From: Cavia porcellus
Taxonomy: Eukaryota; Chordata; Mammalia; Rodentia; Caviidae
Reading direction: 5' to 3'
Length of the DNA stretch: 64,000 nucleotides
Assembly (NCBI RefSeq): GCF_034190915.1
Contig: NW_026947485.1
Coordinates: 32,749,519 to 32,813,518 of the forward strand
The notes beneath the pieces were generated by a model, which did not search any database, was not told the DNA's origin, and saw nothing but the letters and a program-made list of their open reading frames with translations. The translations under genes were made by a program, and so were the position numbers. Below, one piece after another: positions 35,285 to 46,665 of the stretch (position 1 is its first letter; each line of letters opens with the position of its first letter).

Positions 35285-37039
35285 GCTCACTTAACCTTCT
35301 GGCCAGGGGCTCTTTGGCAAGGCTAGAGAAAACAAAGTACTCTCAGTGTTGCTTGAAGAGAGAGACCAGGTCCAACAAAGTACGGAGTGCTTATTTCTCT
35401 TGAAGCCGAGAGGCAGCTATGAGTGTAGTGTGATGCTCTGGAGTAAAGAGTGAGCACAACCCAGCACCCTATCTCTTGAATGTCACAGACCCTGACTCTT
35501 GAATGAACCAACCCTAATATGACCCAGCCCACAGGAAGGGACCAGGCAATGCCTGTTCACACCTGGGCATTCTCCGTGTAGGTACATTGTTTTCTAGGGA
35601 CACTCTGAACAGGCTTCAGCCAGTTGCTTATTATTCTAAAATCTTTTGTATTAAGGATCCATAGCCTCCCTGATGGCCTTGAACTTGTAATAATGTCCCT
35701 CAGCTTCCCTCCAGACTTCTTAGGAGCTGTGGCTGAGAGTCCACTGGGTCTCCAAGGGCCAGTCCTGGGCCAGGCCCACCTACCCCATCTCTGTGCCCTA
35801 CATGCACAGGCTCAGTCTATAAAACAAGCAGACCTCAGTAGGTTGTCAGCTTGATTCTGTAGAAATCAGCTTTGTTCTGTCTCCTTACTTCCTACTGAGC
35901 TTCCTCTGTCTCTTCCCTGTGTTTCAGTCTCTGGATGAAATGGCAAGCTGAATCCCTTGATGTTCATCTGGTATTATGGGCAGTAGGAGGCAACTTAACT
36001 GGCCACTTAACTTCAAGCTCGCATCTGTATTAAGCTCTCCACCTCCTGTGGTGGCCTTTAAGTAGAGGGAGTTGTGGCCAACTTGGTTTCCCTTTTTCAT
36101 CTGAGACTTGTCTAACAGGAAGGGTGGGGCACAAGGGTCTTACCTGGCTGGTGCAGCTGTACAGAAGCTGTTCTGGGTCCTCCCTGAGGTACATGCAAGG
36201 CTGGCTCTCCCTTGCTGAGGAGACTTCCCATGCTAGGGATCTCTCTTGAGTCGCGATCAATTGTCTTATGGCAGCTCCCCTGCTTTTGTGGGGGCCAACT
36301 TCCCCTCCACTTCCTTTGTAGACACTTGCCCAGGTCTTCCTTCTGTGCAATCCACATTAGAACCATGCGAAACACAGCGGCATCCTCGACCTCTGCACTC
36401 CAGAGGTGGGGGTAGGACCTTCACACTCAGCCTGTCTGTGTGCTCGGGAACAGTTTCTCACCACACCCTTTCTTGGGTACAGTCAGCCACACTTCCTGTG
36501 AGCTTGTCCCACACTTCAGGAGCACACAGTGAGCTTGTGAGCTCTTTTCTAGATACCTCCATTCACTTTAGGAGAAGAGATGGAGACCCTTGGGTCCCCA
36601 TAACTGGGGGAAGGGGACAAGCACTCATCCCTTCTCTCCAAAGGCACGCCCACCAGCTACAGGCTCTTCACCTGCCAGCCCAATGCCATCTCCACTTCTG
36701 CTCCTGGCCAGGACAGCAGTGAGAGACTATTTGATTGATCTCTGTGAGTTTCCCATAGTGGCAGCACAGGTAACACAAGTAGTTTCTAGAAGGACTGCAG
36801 GTATTCCTGGTGGGAAGAGTTAGTAATGAGCTTGGGGGTGTCCTAAAACATGGGTGCTTTCAGACTCTACCTGACTGCTCCCCAGAGTCATCATGTCTGA
36901 GCCCCAGGGGAAAATAGAATCAATACAAGAAGCCAGTCTCCAAAGACTCAGCCCTGGAAAGGGACAGCAAGGCCCCCAGCCCCTGTGAGGGCCATGAGTG
37001 AAAGACCCAGGTGGCCCTGGCCCAGCTCTGCTGAGGATG

Positions 37040-37235
37040 TGATGGCAACACAGGACTTTCCTACCCTGCTCTGGACTCCAGCTTCACTGCTCAGTGTGAT
37101 CCTTAGATCAGCAACACCACCAGCCACACCCGAATTTCTTAGGCTGAATCTCAAGCTCCATCCTAAGCCTACTGAATCACAATTGGCATTTGAATGAAAT
37201 CAGTTGATTCAGAGTTCAAATTTGAAGTCTACGGC
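37040..37235 (-). repeat. MER5A-like hAT-Charlie fragment
   Basis: 'cagcaacaccaccagccaca', 'atcctaagcctactgaatca' and 'caattggcatttgaat' appear in the order of reverse-oriented MER5A. Confidence 0.65.
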
Positions 37236-37359
37236 TTATGATTTTCACAAAGGCCAGAGGAACAGGCAAGAAACACACTTTATATGCACACAAGGAGGAA
37301 GCTCCACTGATCAGGGCCCACGGTTAGCCTGACCCAGTGCTTCCCACTGTGTTTCCTTG

Positions 37360-37470
37360 GATACTTGCTTTTGGGTCTCAACTGCCTCATCTGAGCAATT
37401 GCAACCTCCCATGATTACAATGAGGATACAGGGAGTTAATCACAGAACAGGGACTGGCACAACACTGTGG
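37360..37470 (+). repeat. MIR SINE fragment
   Basis: 'gggtctcaactgcctcatct' and 'caatgaggatacagggagtt' resemble a forward MIR core. Confidence 0.5.
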
Positions 37471-38819
37471 TTGATTGCCATTCTTTTCAATGGGGCTGGA
37501 AGAGACTCCTTGGAGGAAGCAGCATTTAATCTAGGCCTTGAATGGCAACTGAGAGGAATCAAGAGAGTGGAGAGACCATATAGGCCCTCAGTGTCTGCAT
37601 GTCCTGTCCTGGGTGAGCAGAGAATGAGAGGCAGAGAGTACCCAAGTGGAGGCAGAGAGCAGGTGAGGGCTTGGTGGGTGGTTTTCTCTGAGGGAGAACT
37701 GCTTGGAGTTCTGCTCCAGAACTCTCTCCTTGCAGGGAAAGGGATATGGGATAGAGGCAGGAAGCAATCAAGGGGCTACTGTGTCTGCTCCAAAGGGCGG
37801 TGCAGGGGTGTAGGTGAGGAGAGATGCAAGGGAAAGATGCCTGCTGGCCTTTGCCTCTGCAGTCCCTCAGGAGGATCCTTACAGGGCTACTGTGCACACA
37901 GGGAAGCCTAAAACTTGCTAGAGGAAATCAGGCTGCCAAGTCTCTTTGTAGGTATTTCTCTCCACCGACCAGAGTCTTCCCTACTCCCTAATCATGCCCT
38001 AATCCTCCCAGGGCTGTAGGAGCTGTAATTATCAGGCAAAAATGCCAGGCATTTGTGATAATAGAGATTGCTTAATGCAACTGCCAGGGTGAGGGACTGG
38101 GCTGACAGGAGAGTAGGGGAGTGGGCAGGCAGGCTGCCCGGTCCTGTGGGCTGGGATAGAGGACGTCGTGTCCCAGCAGCCCTGTTAGAGTCAGAGAGGG
38201 ATCAGGATGCCACTGGGCAGCTCAGAGGCTCAGTGGTCGTCAAAGCCTGGAGGTGGCATTTCCTTTTGTGCTATCTCATGTTGCTTCATTCTGCTCTCTG
38301 GCCAGCATTCCACAAGGTACATCCTAGCCAGTTCCTCTGAGGAAGTCACGGAAGGCCTTCTCTATGTCCACAGGTGAGAACACTGAGGCCCGAGCAAGAA
38401 TTCTTAGCCTTCTGGGGGCATTTTTCTTCTATGGAGGCCTCTTGGAGATCAGGCCATTAGAGGGTCTTTGGGCTGGAGGGGGTAAATCTACTGCAGGCCA
38501 GGGGTTGGGGGAGCCCAAGCTGTCCTCTCTGCCTGTCTTCTGCTTCCTTGACAGCTGCATGTGGGCTCACCCTCCCCAGTTCACAGCAGTGGCTTCCCTG
38601 AAATCTTGGCTGCCAAAGCTTTCCCCAGTGTTCTCTGATGCCCCAGGTCTCTGCTCTCTGGGTTCCATGTCCATCTGTCCAACTTACCACTCCACAGGGC
38701 CATCTTTAAAATGCCTGTTTAGGAAAGTCCTCCTGGACCACACAATGGAAGAAGTACCCGTAGGACTTAGCTCCTCCCCACTACTGCAGATCCAATGAAT
38801 GTGGCCTATTGACCACAAG

Positions 38820-38885
38820 TACACAAATACACACCCATATGCATACATGCAGAGCTACACACACACACACTCACATACACGCCCC
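38820..38885. repeat. CA-rich imperfect microsatellite
   Basis: It has a short (AC)n run plus ACACAAATAC- and CACATACAC-type units, i.e. an interrupted CA repeat. Confidence 0.7.
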
Positions 38886-40544
38886 TCCACCCCTACTCCA
38901 TATAATATTGTTCCCTTCTCCCTGGGCCCAGGTGCTTGCCCTATCCTGGGGGAAAGCTCTCCCCTGTCCTCATCTCCTAGACACACCTAAAGGCTGACAG
39001 TCACTGAGTAAGGGGTAGGGAGGTGCATTCTGAAGTCTCTAAACCGTTGGTTCCGGGTGTGGCATAGAGATTAAACCTGGCTCCTTTCCTGCGGCCCTAG
39101 ATAAACCTGATCCTGTGTACTTATCTGGTGTTTTCCGTTTTAGGGCCTTTTTGACGTCTGTGAGGTTCAGCAAAGTCCCGCCCCTCTGCGGAGCCTTCAA
39201 AGCACTAGGTGATAAGCACAGGGCTCAGCTACCTCCCTGTGACCTGCTCACTCTCGGGCACTGGAGACACTTGTTGTCAAGTTTGTTCATGCAGCCTGCC
39301 CCTCCCTGTCCCTGCACAAGGACAGAACTCCTGGGGGTGCTATTAATAATTACATAGGGACAATGATGTGTAAACAGTGACTGCTGTGCAGGGGACCTTA
39401 ATCTAAGGAGGGATTGTTGGGGCATTGATTGACTTCCAGCACCCTATCCCTCAACTCCTGGACTGGAATCCTTCTTGAATGTGACTTGAGGCACAGAGCT
39501 CGGAGGAAGAGCCCCTGTGGGTGACTCATAGAAGGAGGATTGAAGTCAGTCCCTAAGGAGAGTAGGTAGGGAGAAGGGGTAGAGGACACCCCAGATGAAG
39601 TGGACAGGGCAGGGCTGTGAGGGGGAAGAGGACTGGGAAGTCACAGGATGCTGGGAAGGTTAATGTCAGGATTGGATTGCAAGGGTTTGCAATACCAGAC
39701 TAAGGAGACTGAGCTTCCTCCTGTGAGCACCAGGGAGACATGGTTTTTAGAGCGGGCAGTGGTGAGTAAGTTGCATTCAGAAGACTGAGATAGCAACAGG
39801 TCGGGGAGGGAAGATGTCAACTTCCGAGTGGGCCTATGGTGAGCAGGAGTAGGTGGAAGAGAACCTGGTGTCCAGCCTGGGGAACTAGGTGTGGCCATAT
39901 GACAGAAGCAGGTGCCCTGTGTCTCCCTGCTTCCTGGTGTGCAGGATGCTGCTCTTCTGGCTGCAGCTCTCTCAAGAAGAGTCTGTGAAACATCCTTGCT
40001 TCATGCTAAGGCTTCCTCCGCCCACCTGCCTTGGCAAACCATGAAGGAGGGGGCCTCAATGTGAGGAAGTACCAGACCTTTGTTCTGGCTCCGGCAGTGG
40101 CTGGACCCAGTGCCCATTGTTTTCCATGCTGTTGGTGACCTTGGGCCAGCTGGACTGGACTGCCTGGTTCCCTGGGCTCCGGCCACCTCTGTGGAAGACA
40201 GCCAGGCTGGCAGGAGGATTTCTGATCCCTGGTGGTCCTTGCGTGGACCCTTTCTCATGGGTAGCTTTACTGTCCCCATCTGAGTTCTCAGGGTCTGTTT
40301 CTGCTGTGGGCACTCAGGGGTTTGGGTGGGCATCTCCTGAGGCCTGGGAATTTCCATCTGGCAGGAAAGCAAGGGCCATCCATCTGCTTCACTGCTGTTG
40401 ACTGGGGCTCTGACTGTCTTGGATCTGTGGGTCAAGAGCTCAAGTCTGTCTGCTGTTGTCACTCTGGTTCTGGGGGATTCTTGCTGCATTTTACATGGGG
40501 TGCGTGCTGTAAAAAGTGGGGTATGGCCAACATGGCAGATTTAA

Positions 40545-40655
40545 CTACCTGGGTTTAAATCTTAGCTCCAACTTCTCAGTTATAACACCTTGGTTAAGTT
40601 ACAAAACCAACAAACAATGGCAATTGTCTATAAAAAGGCAATCATAAGAGCCACA
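40545..40655 (+). repeat. MIR SINE fragment
   Basis: 'ctgggtttaaatcttagctc', then 'aacaccttggttaagttaca', and 'aaaaaggcaatcataagagc' fit a forward MIR with a degraded middle. Confidence 0.6.
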
Positions 40656-41104
40656 CCTCATCTTAGCAGGTTGGTCACCTGCTAAAAGCCTGGGAATGCT
40701 GACTTTTGTTCAGAGAGCTGGGGGAGGGGAGGGCAACCTCAGCAATAGTCAAGAAGTATGGCCCTGTGGCAGGCTGTGATGTGCTTGGGCCAGCTGGACC
40801 TTGTCCATGTAGACTGGCCCCTGGACATGGTTCCTGTCCTCGTATCTCCCCAAACACACCTATATGTGGCAAGTCCTTCTCTTTCCTCCCTGCCTCTACA
40901 TTGCTGCCCCTGAGGCGGCAGGAGAAACTCTCCTCTCTGGTCAGGTCATCAGATCTTCCCTCTACACTCTGGCTTTTGCCTGTCATTTGTGAAATGAGGT
41001 GACTGGACAAGGTAGCCTGAGCCATAACTTGTCACATATCCTTAGCAGTGACTGAGCCTGAGAGCAGCAGTGGTGAGCACTGTTTGCAACCCCCAACAGC
41101 CTAA

Positions 41105-41220
41105 CATTCAAACCTCCCTGGTGATGGAGAAGGAAACTGAGTCTCAGAATCCCAGGGACTCATGCAGGGCCTGAGGCAAGCTGGTGGCAGATGCTCAGGA
41201 GTTACCTAGGTTCTCAGTGC
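41105..41220 (-). repeat. MIR SINE fragment
   Basis: 'gatggagaaggaaactgagt' and 'ctcagaatcccagggact' fit a reverse-strand MIR core. Confidence 0.45.
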
Positions 41221-43017
41221 TCCTGTGACTCCCAGAAGGGGTTCTAGAAGGTTCTGGTAGCCTCATGGGAGGGTAGGGCTTCCTGCAGCCCCTCCTCTCC
41301 CATCTTCCTTCATTTCCTGAGGCTTTGGGGGCTCTGAAAATATCTGCAGAGCATAGAGATTTCTGCACCCACAAGCTATTGTGTGTGAGCCCAGCCTTTC
41401 CTTCAATTCAGCATCCTCTGAGAATGAGCACCAAAAGAGATGGGTTAGCACTACCGTCTGGCCCTCCCAGAAGGAAGGAGGCTGACTGGCTGGTCAGGCC
41501 AGGCAGCCTGCCGTCCCAGTGTCTCCTGCAAACCTGCTTCCTATAAAGCTGGAGCAACATAGAAAACACCAAGTGCCTTTTTCCTTCTTCCTGGCTAAGG
41601 CAGGCACACCTTGGGTTTATTTGTCTAACGATTTTCCATTTCCTTTTCTGGAAAGTAATCAGGGTCCTGCATGTTGCTTCTACCAAAAGCAAGACTGGGA
41701 AGAGAGGGTGTGTCCCAGGAAGGCAAGAGAGGGGAAGCTGAGAACCCCAAACCCATGGAAGCAGTGCATTCAGCCACGTACCTCCTCAGGCCGCTGATTC
41801 TCGCCAGAACATAGCTGTTTCATGAGTGGAAACCCCAGGCTGGGGCAGTGACTTCCCCAAGTCCTCTCAGCACCAAGCTTCTCAGGTTTGTTCTCTTCCT
41901 GTCTTGCCCTAGCCATGTTGCATTAGACCTGTCCTGTTCCAGCTGTGCTCATAGTCACCACCAGACCTGTTCTGCCCTGGCCATGCACACAGCTGCTTTC
42001 AAAGGTCGAACAGTCCAAGCCTAGCTTCTGGCTCTGACTTTGACTCTGACTGGCCCAGGTAGGGGTCCATGAAGGCAGAGCCTATCTGCTTTCCTCTCCT
42101 CCTGAGGCAGGCCCGTGCTTCCTAGTCTAGAGCGGGAAAAGAGACTCCATGACTCTGATTCAGGTGGTAGAGAGAATACAGGCTCATACAGACACTGGAG
42201 GTGGTAGGGCCAGTTCTACCTCCATCAACTTTCTCTGGGAGCCCTCATGGGTAGAGGACTCAAGGGACACTCTTCTGCCCGCCCCTGCCATGGCTGGAGA
42301 CCTAGGCTCCCTCCTCACTGCCCAGTTTTCCTGGATCTTCCTCTCCCCAAACTTTCCCTTCCTTTTCATAAACAGATCTGTCTGCAGTTCCCTCTTCCAA
42401 GAAGCCTTTCCTGCTTACTGAGAAGGGGCAGGTCTCTTCTGATATCCACAGATCCACCACACCTCTTCCTGCAGAATAGGCCTGGGTCTGACCTGCTCTC
42501 CCCTCAAGCCCCCAGGCTGCATGATGGAGCATCACAGCGGTAAGCTTCCGGCTCCTAGCAGGGTCTCCAGACCCAGCCAATACATGGCAGACCAATGATG
42601 GGCACTGACCAGATACTGGCCCAGGCTGGGCACTAGGGGTACCTGTGTTGTCTAAACATGACTCTGCATCAGGACTTCACCTATGAAGGTAATGAGTCAG
42701 ATCCTCCCATAGAAAGCTCTGCTGTGTTTCTAAAACACAACCTGCTTTCTAACTCTCCTGATATTAAGATCTACTTGATCTGTCTCCTGGGCAGTCAGAA
42801 TTAGGAATAACTTGACTCTAATGATAAGCAGCTGCCTATGTTTTCTTGGGGTGAGAGTTGGTGAATACTTCTTTCCCATCTTATCATCGCTGTCAGGAAG
42901 TTCAGATGGAAAGTGATGCTAAGTTGTAATCTCTTACGTACCACAAGCAGCTTCCTTTCTGTTCTCGGTTTTATTTTTACTGGACTATGACTATCTCTTT
43001 CCTGCCCCTTCCTTCTC

Positions 43018-43178
43018 AGACCATGGACCTGGACCAGCAGCACTGGCATGTGAGAGCATTCTGGAAATGCAGAACTCTTAGGCTTTACGCAGACCAAATG
43101 AATAGGACATCACATCTTAACAAGGTCTTCAGCAGGCCTTTCCTGGCTTATGTGCCTGTGAAAGTCTGAGAAGCACTG
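43018..43178 (-). repeat. MER5A-like hAT-Charlie fragment
   Basis: 'cagcagcactggcatgtgag', 'gaaatgcagaactcttaggc' and the terminal 'gaaagtctgagaagcactgg' match reverse-oriented MER5A. Confidence 0.7.
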
Positions 43179-45429
43179 GGGGCACCCTTAGGTGCTTTTG
43201 GAACAGATGTGAGTGTTACATGCAGTGAGACCTAGGATATGTTTCTCTTCCCTCCTTTGACTTCCCAGACTGCACCTACCCTCCAAAACCTCCTTCAATT
43301 CTGCTCTCTGGAAGGTCAGGTTCCTGACGGATGTGGAACTTTCAATCCTCTGTGTGCTTTCTGCAGGGCCAAGGCAGATGTTAGGCATCTCTAAACCCCA
43401 ATCTGCCCTGGAGGACTCAGCACCTTCTTATAGCACTGAGCTCTCCCTAGTAGAAGGGACAATCATGGTGTGACCATGTCTAGGTGCAGGCCCTATATTG
43501 CCAACCAGAATAAGGCTGGAGCAGGAGGGCCCTGGAGACCTGGGCTAGTCACCCTGAGAAGCTGTGGCCTTAAGACATGCTGTCACTGAGTGGAGGATGC
43601 AGAGCGTAGTGGCCCAGAGGGCAGCACTGGGAAAAGTGGGAATGTTACTGGGAAGCAATGTACAAGGAGTGGCTTGAACCCTTGGCCCTGCCCTGTGTGG
43701 GGATGGGATAGGAAAGGCTGCTTGAGAAAGCAAGGATGTCTCCATTACGGGATGCACCAAAGCAGCGTATTAGTGGCTAATCATAGGCATTGAGCTAGGG
43801 GATTCCTGGGTAGGACAGTGTATGATTTTAGGTAACCTTTCAGGTCCCAAGATTCCATGATCTGAACCCTTCCCCCTCAGGAAAACCTCTGTGACTTTTG
43901 CCTTTATCCACCAGCCTCTCCCAGCCAGCTAATAGCCTTGTCCCTGGGCTTTTCTCTCTGCTTTATATTTGTGATTTGGGGCCCTATCACCTCAGGACTA
44001 GGGGTTGGGTTCCTCTTCCATCCTCAGACTCATAGGATGGGCTGGCTGGAACAAGGCAGGTATGTGGTCCTGCCTGGTGGGTTCCTTTCTCCTCACTGCC
44101 TCTAAACTTGTCCATGCCCAGAGCTTCCTGTTCTTGGATCTGGAGAAGACCCATCACCTGGCCCAGGCTACTACTGGTGTCATAGTTTTCTCCTTCATGG
44201 GCCTGCTTCACGGGGTACCTGGGCTTCCTGACTCCCAGACCCTGTGACTCCCATTCTGTTACCCTGGGTAAGCCCAGTAATGCCAACCTAGAGGAGGGTG
44301 TGCAGGGAGGGGAAGGTAGCAAGCCTTTTCTGGCACATGCGGAAAGTCCTGGGATTCCCTGTGCCCTGCTGGGTGCTACTTTGCTAGGTATGGTGAGGGA
44401 AGGTTAAGAAATTGAGACACATTCCTTGATTACAAGGCTAGGGAAGTCACGTTAGCTGGTAGCCTAATTTACCTTGGTGAAGTGGGGTCTTAATGATCTG
44501 AAGACCCTTCTGTTCTAATGTTCTAATACCCTGGTAATTCAGAGGCCCAAAATACAGATGATAGGAAGACCTTAGAGGGCATCATCAGGAGTCCCTGGGA
44601 GGTGACTTCAGGGACCTGTGAGCAGAGCTGTAGAATGATATCACAAAGCAGGAGGTGTGCATGCTGGAGTGAGGGTACTGGTGTTAAGGACTGGCGATTC
44701 AGGGCCTAGCTGGGGTCACCTTATCATTTTGTCATTAGGCAAGACAGCAATCTGCCTGTGTGTGTGTGATGATTTTGCTGGCCTTGTAGGCTCCAGGAAT
44801 GTTGGCTTCACATGAATAGAATCCCCAGATAGACACTAAGAGAGAGGTCTCTTGGTGAATGGGGGAGGGCCCAGCATGTCTTCTCATTATCTGCCTTGCT
44901 CAGAGTATGGTGAACAAGGTTCATCATGGGGACAACATAGGTTCACCGTAGGTTCAACATAGGGACTGACACCCCAAAACTTGTTTCCTGGTGGGCTGCC
45001 ACATGGCTGCTTCCCTTTGGCTTTAGTCAATCTTCTAAGCTGCCTGCACCCTGAATCTGCTCTGCACTGGGCCAGAACCTACCCACACATCACCCATGGT
45101 GTGGGGCACTATTTGGAGAGAAGAGAAACTAGCACACAAATAGCTAAATAGAGTGTCCCCGAGAAAGGGATCGTGAAGCCATGTGGCCTCAGGAGTGCCA
45201 CTGCTGCATTCCTCTTGCTCATAGCTCCTCCCCTCCACTGTATCCTAAGGATGTCCTGCTCTGAAGTAAGGAGGTGAGGTGAGGCAGGTCTCCAGACTGT
45301 AAGGGGTACATCTGACAATGGAGGGCTAAGGAGGCAGAGCAGAAGTCCCAGGGACCAGGGAACGGGCAGCAGAGGCCACAGTGTACATAGCAGAGGATTT
45401 CCAAGTGGGAGGAGATGAGGGTACAGCAT

Positions 45430-45570
45430 GTGTGTACAGAAGTGAGCGTGTGAATGTGCTTACATATACAACATGCACTTGCATGTGTACACACATAATG
45501 TACACACATGTCAGTTTTATGGATGCATGAATGTTTGCACATGTGTGGTCCCATACATACGCACACACAT
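45430..45570. repeat. TG/CA-rich imperfect repeat tract
   Basis: Alternating purine-pyrimidine runs (tgtgtaca, acatgcac, gtacacacat, cacacacatg) fill the stretch, consistent with a heavily interrupted (TG/CA)n tract. Confidence 0.6.
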
Positions 45571-46544
45571 GTGAAATCCTGTGTCCTCTTTGTGTGTTTC
45601 CACGGCTCAAGTGCAGTCAGGGGAAGAAGAGATGAGGCATGCACTGCAATTCATGACTCCAGTGTCTGACTCTTAATGCAAGCAGAAGGCCTGAGGACTC
45701 TTCCTGAAGGAAAAGAGGGTCAGAGACACCAATGCCCCTGGGAGCTCTTTAAAATGGACCCCATGTCCCTGGCAGTCTGTGGTAGTGACGATCAGGCCTG
45801 CATTACCATTTCTGTGGGCCTCTTTCCCCATAAAATATTAAAAAATAAGTTTCTTGACCACACTGGCCTAAAGATGAATATATGAATCCTGGTGGTGAGG
45901 CGAGAACAGCTGGGAGTAAGGTGCTGAGGGATGTCACTGAGCTCTGGTGCCTGCCGGGACACAGCAGGGAGCCAGAGGCTCTTCCATGCAGGCCTCCCTG
46001 CCTGAGCTCTGCATGCTGAAATGCTGAAGACCTCAGAAACTGTAGAAGCCCCAGTTGTTCGTGTGGCAGGGCCCAGAGGAGTCCCCAGGGGCAATGACTG
46101 GGCTAAGAGGCCCAGGAGCAGCGTCCAGCAGTGTGGTGGTTCTCAGAGGGGGATGAATGGAGTGGAGGAAGAAGCAATGAGAAGTGGCAGAGGCAGAAGG
46201 TGGGGCCCACTGCCAGGGCCTGGAGGCGTGGCTATCTCCAGGAGAGGGGCTGGAGCAGGTGGACCGCTTTGCCAGAGAGCCTGGAGTCCCTGGCTGCTGG
46301 ACTGCCTGTGCATACCTGGACACAGCCAAGGAGCAGCAGCAGCAGCGGGATGGTAGTGTTAGTGGCCTGGGGAGACAGGAGCACATCAGGTCCTGGGCCT
46401 TTCTGTAAATAGCTGTAGGCTGGCCAGGCTCTTGTTTCCTGATTAGGGAAGAGTGCACTCTTCTGAGTCTTGTTAGTGTCGGAGGAAGAGATGGCCTTTG
46501 GTCACCAGAGAAGCAAAGGGGAAGACACGTGTGGCTGGCAGAGC

Positions 46545-46665
46545 AGGCTGGCAGCTAGGATTCCAGTCAGGCTCTGCTCTGACCCACCCCAAACCCCTAG
46601 GTCATATTACTTCTCTCTGAGCCTCAGTTTCCCCATAGAAAAACAGCATCAGATTTTCTGGCTCC
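46545..46665 (+). repeat. MIR SINE fragment
   Basis: 'gtcatattacttctctctga', 'gcctcagtttccccatagaa' and 'aaacagcatca' fit a forward MIR. Confidence 0.7.

Noticed and set aside
37357..37911. 184-codon open frame in the intergenic region
   Set aside because: It starts inside a MIR-like stretch and has no recognisable features.
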